A stretch of 64,000 nucleotides of DNA from NCBI GenBank assembly GCA_903642275.1, contig CAHJWK010000004.1, forward strand, positions 22,528 through 86,527. The letters are read 5' to 3'. Numbering within the stretch: position 1 is the first letter of the stretch; the number at the start of each line of letters is the position of its first letter. The notes beneath the pieces are model-generated. The model saw nothing but the letters and a program-made list of their open reading frames with translations, was not told the DNA's origin and ran no database searches. Below are positions 1 through 9,333 of the stretch, one piece after another. The position numbers were made by a program, and so were the translations under genes. This DNA is from Chitinophagaceae bacterium. Its GTDB lineage: Bacteria; Bacteroidota; Bacteroidia; Chitinophagales; Chitinophagaceae.

Positions 1-264
1 ATCACTGGTATGCAACTCACCCAAACCTATTGGCACCAGTATATGCTTCCTGTCCATTTCATAATCATTGTTTTTTGTATCAACAACCATATAACGCACT
101 TTACGTACCTCTATATCAAATATTAATTCATCTACTTTTCCTACTTGTTTGCCATTCCTGTCTTTAACGTCCCAGCCACGAATATCCGGTTCCCCATCTT
201 TAATTTCAAAATCGCTGCCGCTTAATTTTTCCAGGTGTTTACCTGTTTGTTCTGTATTTTTCAT
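1..264 (-). CDS. PRC-barrel domain protein, 3' end outside window
   Basis: Partial reading frame on the minus strand, starting at an ATG at 264 and running off the window start (88 codons visible, no stop). The visible protein begins MKNTEQTGKHLEKL and contains a stretch like the PRC-barrel fold (GWDVKDRNGKQVGKVDELIF followed by VRYMVV and the ILVPIG turn). PRC-barrel proteins of this kind in Bacteroidota are small, soluble and poorly characterised, often stress-associated. It lies 27 bp downstream of the OmpA-like gene on the same strand, so the two may be co-transcribed. The family call is from motif reading; the C-terminal half cannot be seen. Confidence 0.7.
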   Translation of the reverse strand, partial: MKNTEQTGKHLEKLSGSDFEIKDGEPDIRGWDVKDRNGKQVGKVDELIFDIEVRKVRYMVVDTKNNDYEMDRKHILVPIGLGELHTSD

Positions 265-291
265 ACTGATGTTTTAATTATTATAAATTAT

Positions 292-948
292 TTATTGCGC
301 TTTTCTTACTGCTACTTCCACACGGCGGTTCTGCTGCCTGCCCTGTGCTGTATTGTTTGTTGCAACAGGCTGGCCTTCGCCGATAGCATTGATAGAAATT
401 TTTGATGAATCTATGCCACCATTTGCAGCTAACCAGTTACGTACAGCTTCAGCACGCTGCTGCGCAAGCTCTTTATTGTAACCTTTAGAGCCTACTGAAT
501 CTGTATAGCCAAATATTCTGATATCGCCGCCTTTATAACGCTGGCTGATAGAAGCTGCCACCTGTTTCAGGTTATCAGCAGCATTTTTTCTGATGGTACT
601 GTTGCCTGTTTCAAACAATACATTTTCGCCAAGACTGTAAATGCTGTAATTGTCATTACCGTTTACGCTGATGTCTTTATTGGTAATTTCTGAGTAAGAA
701 GCGGTTGGTGCACTGCGGTCAATATTATTCCAGTCGGCTGCACCATTTACAGGTACTGTTGTAGCAACTGCTCCTGCATTGGCAGATGTATCAGGGCCAA
801 TATTGGTAGTAGAATCACCCATACTTGCAACGGTATGTGTTCTGTTACAACTGCGCAGTAACAGGAATAAAAGAAGTATTGCAATTAGCGCTATTAACCA
901 TGGTAACCAGGAAGTTTTTTTCTTAGGTTGTACGTCAAGATCTGCCAT
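292..948 (-). CDS. OmpA-family peptidoglycan-binding protein
   Basis: 218 aa. A short basic N-terminus is followed by one strongly hydrophobic segment (about residues 14-32), a low-complexity Ser/Thr/Asn linker (about 40-100) and a C-terminal OmpA-like domain (about 105-218). The domain carries the typical TDSVGSKGYNKELAQQRAEAV signature block and the closing NRRVEV strand. OmpA-like domains bind meso-DAP in peptidoglycan non-covalently, so the protein probably tethers the membrane to the cell wall. The hydrophobic segment looks like an uncleaved membrane anchor: Cys34 sits just after it but without a lipobox. The PRC-barrel gene follows 27 bp downstream. Confidence 0.88.
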   Translation of the reverse strand: MADLDVQPKKKTSWLPWLIALIAILLLFLLLRSCNRTHTVASMGDSTTNIGPDTSANAGAVATTVPVNGAADWNNIDRSAPTASYSEITNKDISVNGNDNYSIYSLGENVLFETGNSTIRKNAADNLKQVAASISQRYKGGDIRIFGYTDSVGSKGYNKELAQQRAEAVRNWLAANGGIDSSKISINAIGEGQPVATNNTAQGRQQNRRVEVAVRKAQ

Positions 949-1029
949 AATTTAAATTTTGTTTATGTATATATGTAAATACCGTGCCGTTATCGCTGGT
1001 AGCTATCAGCTAAGGTTATCTTTATTTTA

Positions 1030-1122
1030 ATGGCAGACGTGCACAGCAAAAAAGTTAGAATTTATAATCTGAATCACAGCATTAAAAGCAGGCATACAAA
1101 ACCTGGAATACAGCTGCTATAG
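1030..1122 (+). pseudogene. vsr: vsr 5'-end fragment, copy A
   Basis: ATG at 1030 opens a 30-codon frame (MADVHSKKVRIYN..., stop at 1120-1122). It matches the conserved N-terminus of Vsr mismatch endonucleases (MADVHxxxxRSxNMxxIKxKxTKPE) but lacks the catalytic domain. One of six such fragments in the window, all on the + strand. The bases before the ATG (TTATCTTTATTTTAATG) resemble the promoter-like block seen at copies C and E. It sits between the OmpA-like gene and the TMEM175 gene and is not expected to make a functional protein. Confidence 0.7.
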
Positions 1123-1231
1123 CTTGGTCTTGTCCTGAAATAACCACAGGCTTAACGGTACCATGCAGAGGATAAATGCATATTCTATACATTGCAGTTT
1201 ATAATCCTTAGTCAGTAACCAATCAGGCAAC

Positions 1232-1930
1232 ATGTCTCACCATCCCTCAGCAACAGACCATCCAAAGCAAGATTTCCAGGTAGAAAGAATTGCTTTTTTC
1301 AGCGATGCGGTTTTCGCGATAGCACTTACTTTATTAATTATCGAATTCAGGCCGCCCATCATTTTAAAAAACACAACCGCGGCAGAATTATTTAAACAGC
1401 TAAGCGACTTAAAATATAAATTCATTGCACTGGTGGCGAGCTTTACTTTAATCATCAGTTTCTGGATGCGGCATCATACTTTATTCAAACATATTCATAA
1501 TTATAACAAGCCAATTATTGTAACCAATATGTTGTTGCTGTTGCCCATCATATTCTTTCCCTTTGCCACTGCATTCTTACAGGAAAGCGTTAATTCGCAA
1601 AGTGCTTTAATCATTATTCCTGTACGCCTTTTCTTTGTTGTTAACATTATCGCCTCTGCAATACTATATGTGTTATATTACCTTGTAATAAAGAAATACC
1701 CCCGGTATTCTTACCCGATGATTGAAAAAGATAAACGGGAATTTGACTACCAGTTGCTTTTAATGATTATCAGTTTTTCACTTGTGGTTATTATATCATT
1801 TTTCTCAATCGTGTTTATGTATTTTGGCATTGTACCACTGGGTGTTTATAATTTCTACGATACCTATATCAGGAAATGGCGGCAGAAAAGAAAACTTGCT
1901 GCGAAGAATATACAAACAGCCCGTAAATAA
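1232..1930 (+). CDS. TMEM175-family (DUF1211) putative potassium channel
   Basis: 232 aa integral membrane protein with about six hydrophobic helices. The first helix carries the family signature: Arg19, then FSDAVFAIALTLL at residues 23-35. Bacterial TMEM175 proteins are homotetrameric K+ channels in which residues of this first helix line the pore. Loops and the C-terminus are basic. The gene stands alone between two vsr-fragment repeats. Start chosen at the first ATG (MSHHPSATDH), which leaves a plausible cytoplasmic lead of about 18 residues before Arg19. Channel function is family knowledge; the protein here is a homologue by motif only. Confidence 0.85.
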   Translation: MSHHPSATDHPKQDFQVERIAFFSDAVFAIALTLLIIEFRPPIILKNTTAAELFKQLSDLKYKFIALVASFTLIISFWMRHHTLFKHIHNYNKPIIVTNMLLLLPIIFFPFATAFLQESVNSQSALIIIPVRLFFVVNIIASAILYVLYYLVIKKYPRYSYPMIEKDKREFDYQLLLMIISFSLVVIISFFSIVFMYFGIVPLGVYNFYDTYIRKWRQKRKLAAKNIQTARK

Positions 1931-1977
1931 CCAGTCGAAATTATGTAACAGCTATTCGCATACAATTACTTTAGTTA

Positions 1978-2076
1978 ATGGCAAACGTGCACAACGCAGC
2001 AGTAAGAAGTTATAACAACTTGTCCGCTTATTGCGGGATCAACCGCATAAAAATAAGAGATGCAAAGCCGGAGAAA
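1978..2076 (+). pseudogene. vsr: vsr 5'-end fragment, copy B
   Basis: Begins ATGGCAAACGTGCACAACG and keeps the vsr-like frame through VRSYNN. It is then interrupted by about 20 extra bases (around 2021-2040) before resuming with CGCATAAAAATAAGAG and the AAAGCCGGAGA block at 2064-2074 that ends the shared repeat in other copies. The frame stays open to 2202, but the continuation resembles nothing and overlaps the convergent permease gene, so it is a repeat remnant rather than a gene. Confidence 0.6.
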
Positions 2077-2117
2077 GATGCTGGTACGCCGTTTACAAGC
2101 GAAGTTTTATTTGTCTG

Positions 2118-3677
2118 TTATAAATGCCTTATCTCATATTTTCTAAGCGCAAAGCTCATCATCACAAGGAAAAATATTATCATCAGCATAAAACCGGTAT
2201 AATGCAGGCCATTATGCATGCCGCCAAAATAATCCAAGAAAGGAATGTGGTTTACTACGCAGTAGGTAAGCAGGAAAAAAAGGATTTCAAATAATTTATT
2301 TCCCCCGCTTAATATGCCAAGAAAAACGGCAAACACTACAATTAAAACAGCACCGATAATAATCTCTGCAACAGGTAACAGGTTACCACCGGCTGCATAA
2401 CGTACCAGTACAGGAAAAGCTAAAGCCACAGCCAAAATAATCCCGGCTATTATTTGTGAAACCAGTAACCTGCTTACAGGTTTATAAGCAGCGTATGTAA
2501 AGTAATGAACACGGTTAGTTTTTTCTTTTGTCGCCAGGTCACTCCAGCGGCTAACCTGTAAAAACCAAAGTACAGGCAGTATAATTTGATGTGCTATAAG
2601 TAAAGGCGCAAAAATTAATGCAATCATGCCACCAATATTAACCAGCCAGAACCATTTAGAGCCTTTCCTGAAAAGCATTAATAATTCTGTTTTAATAAAT
2701 GGCATAATTCCATATGCCGGTGTAATAGCAGGCAATGCAGCAAGTTGTATATCGCCGGTTATTAACCCAGAAGAAATAGTGGTGGTAAGCTTCTTCTTTT
2801 TTATACTGATTCTTTCCTTTACATCAAACCGGTGAAAGAACTTAGACGATATAAAAATCAGTAACAGGCTGAAACAAATCCATGCAAACCGGCTTGCAAT
2901 AAATGCGGGCTGCCATTGTATGCCCTCAAACACAAAAGTTTTTATATCCTGTTTAGCAACAAAATTAAAACCCATTGAAGTAACCTGTAGATGTTTATGC
3001 AAATGCGAACGCACAAACTCTTCCATACCGGTTGTTACGGCTTTCACGCCAAAAGGGTCAAACAGGGTCATCCCTGCATCGTTTGAAGTTGTTACTTCTG
3101 CCATTATCATATTGAATAAAATAAAAAACAGGATATACTGGATTACAGGCCACCTGCCGAAAAATACTTCCGCCACAACGGCTAATGAGGAGATAAAAAA
3201 CAAAGCCGGTAAAACAACAAAAGTATAAGGCAAAATAAATGGTGTTATCTCAAACGAAAATCCTTTGCCCCGCAAAAAAAACAGCGCAATGCTCATCGCA
3301 AAAACAATGGTGCAAATGCTTAACAGTACTAAAAAATTACTCAGCACTTTTGAAAGCAAATACTTAAAATTGGTGATAGGAGTAGTAGCGATAATCATTC
3401 CCACTTCCGTATCAATATCTTTTCTTATGCTGTTGTTCACCAGGTAAAAACCAATCAGCGAAAGAAACACACTCGTCATAATAGCGGTTACATAGCCAAT
3501 CCATGCTGCGTTGTAAACACCAACAAAGTTTCCAACACGTACAGTAGTATATGTGGCACCCGGCGCAGGTACAAATGTGTAAGCAATGCATAAGCTTATG
3601 GCAAGCGTTATCAGGAAAGCGTAACTGCGGGTACGCTGCAGGTAATCTGCTTTAATAATGCTGCCGGTATAATTCAT
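2118..3677 (-). CDS. ABC transporter permease (ABC-2 type exporter)
   Basis: 519 aa from the ATG at 3677 (MNYTGSIIKADYLQRTRS). The open frame extends 28 codons further upstream, but those overlap the ATPase gene; starting here leaves one base after the ATPase stop, a tight translational-coupling arrangement. About ten to twelve hydrophobic segments occur in two halves separated by a hydrophilic region around residues 280-330. The N-terminus is typical of ABC-2 permeases whose first cytoplasmic helix precedes TM1. It presumably forms the membrane part of an exporter with the upstream ATPase; the substrate cannot be told from sequence. Confidence 0.85.
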   Translation of the reverse strand: MNYTGSIIKADYLQRTRSYAFLITLAISLCIAYTFVPAPGATYTTVRVGNFVGVYNAAWIGYVTAIMTSVFLSLIGFYLVNNSIRKDIDTEVGMIIATTPITNFKYLLSKVLSNFLVLLSICTIVFAMSIALFFLRGKGFSFEITPFILPYTFVVLPALFFISSLAVVAEVFFGRWPVIQYILFFILFNMIMAEVTTSNDAGMTLFDPFGVKAVTTGMEEFVRSHLHKHLQVTSMGFNFVAKQDIKTFVFEGIQWQPAFIASRFAWICFSLLLIFISSKFFHRFDVKERISIKKKKLTTTISSGLITGDIQLAALPAITPAYGIMPFIKTELLMLFRKGSKWFWLVNIGGMIALIFAPLLIAHQIILPVLWFLQVSRWSDLATKEKTNRVHYFTYAAYKPVSRLLVSQIIAGIILAVALAFPVLVRYAAGGNLLPVAEIIIGAVLIVVFAVFLGILSGGNKLFEILFFLLTYCVVNHIPFLDYFGGMHNGLHYTGFMLMIIFFLVMMSFALRKYEIRHL

Positions 3678-3678
3678 A

Positions 3679-4551
3679 TCAACGGTTATTATAGGTAAGA
3701 AATAAATAAGCATCTTCCAGCGATGCTGTGCACGCAACTGAGCCTGCTGCAGGCGCATCACTTATATAGCGCACCCTTGTTTTATCTTTTTGCCGCATGC
3801 TGTCTATAACCTGGTAATTTGTTTTAAACGCATCTGTTAGCGTGTTCTCTATAACCGTTTCAAATAATCTACCGTCTAACTGTTTAATAATCGCTGCCTG
3901 TGTGCCCTTAGCTATCAGTGTTCCGCTTTTCATAATAGCAACTTCATCGGCAATCGTTTCTATGTCAGATACAATGTGCGAGGAAAGAAAAATAATGCAG
4001 TCACCGGCCATCCCGGCTATTAAATTCCTGAAGCGTACCCGTTCTTCCGGGTCAAGGCCAACCGTAGGCTCATCAAATATTAAAACCTTGGGGTCATTCA
4101 GTAAAGCCTGCGCAATACCAATACGCTGCTTCATGCCGCCTGAGTAAGTGCCTATTGGTAACCGTGCCGCCTCAACAAGGTTGACACCTTCCAGTAACAT
4201 CTCGATTCTTTTATGCAAACCGCTTCCCCCAACACCTTTCATGGCAGCTATGTAGGCAAGAAATTCATACGCATTCAGGTTAGCATATACACCAAAATCC
4301 TGCGGCAGGTAACCAAGTACTTTTCTTATATAATCCGGTTCCCTAACAATGTTATGCCCGTCAAGGGTAACTATTCCTTCCGTAGGCTGGCTTATGGTAG
4401 CAATAATTTTCATCAGGGTTGACTTACCGGCACCATTGGGCCCAAGTAAGCCAAGTATGCCGTTCTCAATAGTCAGCGAGTAATCCTTCAATCCAAACTT
4501 TTCTTTCCGGTATCTTTTTGAAAGATGTTGAATGGACAGTACCATAAGCAC
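3679..4551 (-). CDS. ABC transporter ATP-binding protein
   Basis: 290 aa nucleotide-binding subunit. Visible motifs are Walker A GPNGAGKST (about residues 38-46), a Q-loop in YLPQDFGVY, the signature YSGGMKQRIGIAQAL, Walker B VLIFDEPTVGLD and the switch His in FLSSHIV. The ~70-residue C-terminal extension is typical of single-domain exporter ATPases. Either Met1 (4551) or Met3 (4545) could be the start; Met3 begins MVLSIQHLSKRY, the usual family beginning. It is first in a two-gene operon with the permease, one base apart. Confidence 0.93.
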   Translation of the reverse strand: MLMVLSIQHLSKRYRKEKFGLKDYSLTIENGILGLLGPNGAGKSTLMKIIATISQPTEGIVTLDGHNIVREPDYIRKVLGYLPQDFGVYANLNAYEFLAYIAAMKGVGGSGLHKRIEMLLEGVNLVEAARLPIGTYSGGMKQRIGIAQALLNDPKVLIFDEPTVGLDPEERVRFRNLIAGMAGDCIIFLSSHIVSDIETIADEVAIMKSGTLIAKGTQAAIIKQLDGRLFETVIENTLTDAFKTNYQVIDSMRQKDKTRVRYISDAPAAGSVACTASLEDAYLFLTYNNR

Positions 4552-4594
4552 GATTTACTGCAAAATATAATATTTCTTTATGCTTATGTAATTG

Positions 4595-4638
4595 CGGAGC
4601 ACGAAGCAACGTCATTGTGAACGTAGTGAAGCAATCTT
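4595..4638 (+). repeat. dispersed repeat R (CGAAGCAACGTCATTG...GTGAAGCAATCT)
   Basis: About 44 bp beginning GAGCACGAAGCAACGTCATT and ending GTGAAGCAATCTT. Related copies lie at 11001-11040, 13591-13626, 15507-15549 and, inverted, 25086-25115. All are intergenic. The two ends carry the related words CGAAGCAA and TGAAGCAA. Function unknown; it resembles short dispersed intergenic repeats common in bacterial genomes. Confidence 0.75.
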
Positions 4639-4721
4639 CATTATCATTATTATCAAGCCAAACAAATCATTAAAATCTGTTCAATCACCCTGCTAACACC
4701 CAACACTAATAACTTTGTTTA

Positions 4722-4752
4722 ATGGCAGCTGTGCACAGTAAAGAAAGTAAAA
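4722..4752 (+). pseudogene. vsr: vsr 5'-end fragment, copy C (short)
   Basis: ATGGCAGCTGTGCACAGTAAAGAAAGT encodes MAAVHSKES and then diverges. Directly upstream is TAACTTTGTTTAATGG, in which TAACTTTG matches the Bacteroidota -7 promoter box TAnnTTTG, five bases before the ATG. This is the shortest copy of the repeat and lies in the 320-bp gap before the FG-GAP gene. The rest of that gap is AT-rich with no coding signal. Confidence 0.6.
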
Positions 4753-4871
4753 TTATAGTAGTAGTAGTATAAGACATTAACAAAAATAAAATGTTACCTT
4801 TTAATAATTTAAAAAATTAATTTTACTACAGGTTTAATCATTAATTGGCACTATAAACCTATTAACTGCAT

Positions 4872-7800
4872 ATGAAAAAATTTCACCCAATTAAACGGTG
4901 GTTTACTGTTATAATTCTTTCAATTTTTTGCACAAAAACCATATGTGCACAGCCTGTTATAAATTCATTCAGCCCTGCCTCAGGGAGTATAGGAAGTACT
5001 GTGATAATCACAGGAAATAATTTCAGTATTACTCCTGCAGGTAATATTGTTTACTTCGGTGCTGAGCAAGCTCATGTTAATACTGCAACATCTACTGCAC
5101 TTAATGTTACAGTTCCGGTCGGTGCAGATTATGAACCCTTATCTGTAACAGTAAATCACTTATCAGCCTACGCAAAACTCCCATTTCTGGTAACATTTCA
5201 GGGCAGCCATTCAATTGATTCATCCAGCTTTGCATTCAGAATAAATTTTAACAGCGGCAGCTATGTATTCGGAGTAGCTACTGCTGACTTTGATGGTGAT
5301 GGTAACACAGATGTGGCTTCCATGAATTACAGTGATGATAACATCACCATATTCAATAATACAGGCAATCTGCGGTTTCTGAGCCTTACTTTAAATGTAA
5401 GATTGAATACGGATGAAAACCCTGCTGCAATTACTGTTGCAGATATTGATGGTGATGGTAAAAAAGATATTATCATTACAGAAGATATTTCAAGAAAAAT
5501 TGCCATATACAGGAATACAAGCACACCGGGAAATTTTTCGTTTGAAGATAAAAAAGAGTACGGCACATTTACCTATCCTGTTAATGTTGCTGCCGGCGAT
5601 ATAGATGGAGATGGCAAACCCGATCTGCTCGTAACAAATAATCAGGATCAAACGGTATCAGTGTTTAGAAATACCACTACCGGCAACATAATATCGCTTG
5701 CTGCCCCTGTTAATTTTAGTACAGGCGAAGCGCCTTATGGCATTGCAGCGCAGGATGTGGATGGAGATGGTAAGGCAGACATGATTGTCGGCAATCAGTA
5801 TTCTAATTCCGTGTCTGTTTTTCTCAATACCAGTACTGTACAAAACATTGCATTTGCAGCAAAAACCGATTTTACTACCGGCAGTCAGCCTTATGGTATA
5901 GGGGTTGCTGATGTTGATGGAGATGGTAAAGCGGATATTATAACTGCCAACCTTGATACAACCACCATATCTGTTTTGAGAAATACTTCTTCTGTTGGTA
6001 ACACCACATTTGCAGCAAAAGAAGATGTTGATATAAAAGGCGGCGCAAATGCTGTTGCCGTAGGGGATATAGATGGCGATGGCAAACCGGATATTGCGGT
6101 AAGTAATAGCAGTGTGTATATGGCAGTGATTAAAAATACAAGCACTGCAGGTTTACTTTCTTTCCAACCTGTGGTTCAGTATCAGCTTAACGGGTCTGCT
6201 AATTGCATAGCCCTGGCCGATATTAACAGGGATGGTACACCGGATATCATAACAGGACAATTTCAGTCTGTATCTGTACTAAGAGGTGTGAGCAAGCCGT
6301 TTATTACTTCATTCAGCCCTTCAAAGGGTATATCAGGCACACCTGTTACCATTCACGGGTATGGCTTTTTAACTGCATTGGCTGTAAACTTTGGCGATAG
6401 TGCCGCCTTATCATTTACCATAAATTCAGATACGGTTATTACGGCTATTGTGGGTTATGGAAACAGTGGTGAAGTAATAGTAACTACGGTTGATGGTATA
6501 TATACGTTGGATAGCTTTACGTATATCCCGCCACCCGTTATAACATCAGTAACGCCGATTTATGGGCCTTTGGGTACAACAGTGACTATAAAAGGTAACC
6601 ATTTTGTGGCTTCACCAGATAGCAACACCGTTTATTTTGGTGCTGTAAAAGCAACTGTACTTACCGCCACAGATACGCTGGTTACAGTTAATATTAAGGC
6701 TGGTACCAGTTACAAAACAATATCACTTACCTGCAACAGGCTTACTGCAACCTGGTTGCTTGCCTTTGATGTTACTTTTCGCGGCGCAAAAGAAACATTT
6801 GGTGCTAATGATTTTGTGAACGCGGGAGAGTTTGCTACGGCTGACTTCCCGGTTGATATAGCAGTTGCAGATTTAGACGGGGATGGCAAGCCCGATTTTA
6901 TTACACCTGATGCTGGCCTGGCACCAGGTATTTCTGTATTGCGAAATACCTCCGGCGCTTCAATCACATCCTTTGCTGCTCATATAGACTATGCTTTGCC
7001 ATTCACGCCAAGATATATCACTACAGCAGATTTTGACGGCGATGGCAGGCAGGATGTTGCAGTTACAGGTAACTCAGGGGAAGATAACCTGATTAAGATA
7101 TTTCAAAATGCGAATACTGCGGGAAATATAAATCTTACTGATGGCGGCACCTTTTCTGTGGGGTATGAAAATTATCCCAACGGTATTGCAGCCGGTGATT
7201 TGGATGGTGATGGCAAACCGGATGTTGCTGTTATTTCAGGTTCATTTATAACCATTATACAAAATACCGGTATTAATGGCCATATTTCTTTTGGAGACGG
7301 CATACACCTTGGGTCATTCGTGAATGGTAATAAAGTTTTTATAAATGATTTTGATGGTGACGGTAAAGCCGATGTTGCAGCCGTAGATAATGAAGGCAAT
7401 TTAAGTCTGTATAGAAACATTGGCGGCAATGGTGTAATATCTTTTGCACCGGTACTGCAGTTTAATGCCGGTGATATAGCGAATGCTGTTAAAGCTGGAG
7501 ATTTTGACGGTGACGGCAAACCTGATATTGTTGTAGCGGATAGAGATTTTAATATATCTGTCTTTAGAAATATAAGTGTTCCCGGTACAATAAGCTTTGA
7601 TGCGCAAAAAACTTATTCTCTGGCTGATAATGACAGCCTCGTGTCAGGCCACCCTATTGCTGATATAAGTGTAGCTGATTTAGATGGTGATGGCAAGCCC
7701 GAAATTGCCGCTGTGTATGACAGTCCGGAAATTATAAGTGTGCTTAAGAACGATTGCAAGCCAGGCAACATTTCCTTTAAACATCACGTTGAGTACCAGG

Positions 7801-8444
7801 CGCATTATTCCCTGTTTAATCTCGCAACTGCAGATGTAACCGGTGATGGTAAGGCTGATCTTATCGTAGTAGAAAACAACGCTCCGGCCATAGAAGTTTT
7901 ATCAAACCAAATACAAACGGTGCTTGCTGTAAACCTGTTTAATTTTAAAGGCCTCGTTACCAATAACCAGGTGGTATTAAACTGGCAATCTGCGGGTACT
8001 TTGCCTGTGGATAGCTTTCAGGTGCAGCGATCTGCAAACGGCATTAATTTTAAAACAATCGGCACAGTACAGGCACTTAATAATGTGTCTTCCTACACTT
8101 TTACAGATGCATCGCCTTTACAGGGTGTAAATTATTACCGGCTGCAGGTTAAAGAAAAAAATGTTACGGGGATTACTTATAGCGGTATAATTACTGAAAG
8201 CCTGCATAAACCGGCTGTAAGAATATACCCTAACCCTGCAAACGAAAGTCTGTATATAAATAACCTTGATGCAACAGCTGCATCGGTATTAAGCATTACA
8301 GATGCAGGTGGTAAAGTATTATACCTGCAAAAGGTGCATCAGTCTGCTGTCACACTTAATGTGCATTTATTACCGGCGGCAGTTTATTTCCTTAACATTA
8401 CGTCAGCAGGTTCAGCAACCGTTATGCGGTTTTTAAAGAACTGA
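4872..8444 (+). CDS. Secreted FG-GAP/VCBS and IPT repeat protein with T9SS sorting domain
   Basis: 1190 aa. Signal peptide about 1-26 (ends TKTICAQ). Then an IPT/TIG domain (about 28-105), a block of FG-GAP/VCBS repeats each with a DxDGDGKxD calcium-binding loop (about 130-465), two further IPT/TIG domains (about 475-550 and 555-640), and a second FG-GAP block (about 655-1010). After an Ig-like linker comes a C-terminal T9SS type A sorting domain starting near VRIYPNPANESLYI and ending VMRFLKN. Such proteins cross the outer membrane through the type IX system and are displayed or released. FG-GAP repeats fold as beta-propellers; ligand unknown. It stands alone, convergent with the SDR gene. 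Confidence 0.93.
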   Translation: MKKFHPIKRWFTVIILSIFCTKTICAQPVINSFSPASGSIGSTVIITGNNFSITPAGNIVYFGAEQAHVNTATSTALNVTVPVGADYEPLSVTVNHLSAYAKLPFLVTFQGSHSIDSSSFAFRINFNSGSYVFGVATADFDGDGNTDVASMNYSDDNITIFNNTGNLRFLSLTLNVRLNTDENPAAITVADIDGDGKKDIIITEDISRKIAIYRNTSTPGNFSFEDKKEYGTFTYPVNVAAGDIDGDGKPDLLVTNNQDQTVSVFRNTTTGNIISLAAPVNFSTGEAPYGIAAQDVDGDGKADMIVGNQYSNSVSVFLNTSTVQNIAFAAKTDFTTGSQPYGIGVADVDGDGKADIITANLDTTTISVLRNTSSVGNTTFAAKEDVDIKGGANAVAVGDIDGDGKPDIAVSNSSVYMAVIKNTSTAGLLSFQPVVQYQLNGSANCIALADINRDGTPDIITGQFQSVSVLRGVSKPFITSFSPSKGISGTPVTIHGYGFLTALAVNFGDSAALSFTINSDTVITAIVGYGNSGEVIVTTVDGIYTLDSFTYIPPPVITSVTPIYGPLGTTVTIKGNHFVASPDSNTVYFGAVKATVLTATDTLVTVNIKAGTSYKTISLTCNRLTATWLLAFDVTFRGAKETFGANDFVNAGEFATADFPVDIAVADLDGDGKPDFITPDAGLAPGISVLRNTSGASITSFAAHIDYALPFTPRYITTADFDGDGRQDVAVTGNSGEDNLIKIFQNANTAGNINLTDGGTFSVGYENYPNGIAAGDLDGDGKPDVAVISGSFITIIQNTGINGHISFGDGIHLGSFVNGNKVFINDFDGDGKADVAAVDNEGNLSLYRNIGGNGVISFAPVLQFNAGDIANAVKAGDFDGDGKPDIVVADRDFNISVFRNISVPGTISFDAQKTYSLADNDSLVSGHPIADISVADLDGDGKPEIAAVYDSPEIISVLKNDCKPGNISFKHHVEYQAHYSLFNLATADVTGDGKADLIVVENNAPAIEVLSNQIQTVLAVNLFNFKGLVTNNQVVLNWQSAGTLPVDSFQVQRSANGINFKTIGTVQALNNVSSYTFTDASPLQGVNYYRLQVKEKNVTGITYSGIITESLHKPAVRIYPNPANESLYINNLDATAASVLSITDAGGKVLYLQKVHQSAVTLNVHLLPAAVYFLNITSAGSATVMRFLKN

Positions 8445-8529
8445 TAAAATAACCTGTCTATGCAGATTGCTATTAACAATATAATATTACACTATAACAT
8501 TGATTTAAACATTTGTCAAAAGGGTTACG

Positions 8530-9267
8530 TTACCAGGGTATTGCTCCTGTTTCCGGGTTATATTCTTCACTGAAAAACTTTCCTGTTGGTCCGTTGGCAT
8601 CAACAATGGCATATTTAACGATGCGTTTGCCGGCTTCTTCAACAGTACCTGTGCCACGGTGATTATTAAAATCGGTTTTAATAAAGCCCGGGTCAACTGC
8701 ATTTACTTTAAAAGCGGTGTCCCGCAGTTCATACGCCAGGTTAATGGTGTACATATTTAAAGCAGATTTTGAGGGCAGGTAAACAGCTCCTTTATAATTA
8801 TAATACTGCCAGCCTGGGTCGCTGTGAAGCGTAAGCGAACCCTGGCTGGATGATACCATTACAATGCGTGGCTCAGCAGATTTTCGCAGCAAGTCAACAA
8901 AAGCCTGCGTTACTCTTACAACACCAAATACATTGGTGTCAAACACTTTTTTAAATGTTTCTATGCTGGCCTCGGTTGCTGTTTGCGGCAAGCCACCACT
9001 GATGCCTGCGTTATTAATCAGCACATCCAGCGTGTCTGTTCTTTTTCCTAATTCAACACGAGCAGCTTTAACGGATGCATCGTCGCTTACATCTATCTGT
9101 ATCGCTTCCACTTCATGCAAACCTTCGGCTTTAAGTTTTTCTACTGCTTCCTCGCCGTTCTTTAAATCACGGCTGCCTAAATAAATATAATATCCCTTTT
9201 GCAGCAACTGGCGTGCAGTTTCGTAACCAATGCTTTTATTGGCTCCTGTAATTAATACTTTCTTCAT
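8530..9267 (-). CDS. SDR-family NAD(P)-dependent oxidoreductase
   Basis: 245 aa, the usual length for classical short-chain dehydrogenases. The nucleotide-binding motif is TGANKSIG at residues 7-14 (TGxxxGxG type with Ser for the usual middle Gly), followed by LINNAG and the catalytic pair in YLPSKSALN (YxxxK). The Asp in QIDVSDD fits adenine-ring binding. It lies 66 bp downstream of an AraC regulator on the same strand, so the two are probably a regulated unit. Related annotated proteins often reduce small carbonyls, but the substrate cannot be assigned. Confidence 0.9.
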   Translation of the reverse strand: MKKVLITGANKSIGYETARQLLQKGYYIYLGSRDLKNGEEAVEKLKAEGLHEVEAIQIDVSDDASVKAARVELGKRTDTLDVLINNAGISGGLPQTATEASIETFKKVFDTNVFGVVRVTQAFVDLLRKSAEPRIVMVSSSQGSLTLHSDPGWQYYNYKGAVYLPSKSALNMYTINLAYELRDTAFKVNAVDPGFIKTDFNNHRGTGTVEEAGKRIVKYAIVDANGPTGKFFSEEYNPETGAIPW

Positions 9268-9333
9268 AATTTTCTTTTTGTAAAGGCAAAAGTATATGGT
9301 ACTTAGTGCTGCAATATGGCACTTGTGTTGGAA

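Noticed and set aside
1978..2202. Open frame of 74 codons as a real gene
   Set aside because: Start is a vsr-fragment repeat, continuation has no coding character and overlaps the convergent permease gene.
5283..7870. Periodic GATGGTGATGG words inside the large secreted gene as a DNA repeat array
   Set aside because: They are the codons of the DxDGDGKxD calcium loops of FG-GAP repeats, so the periodicity is protein-level.
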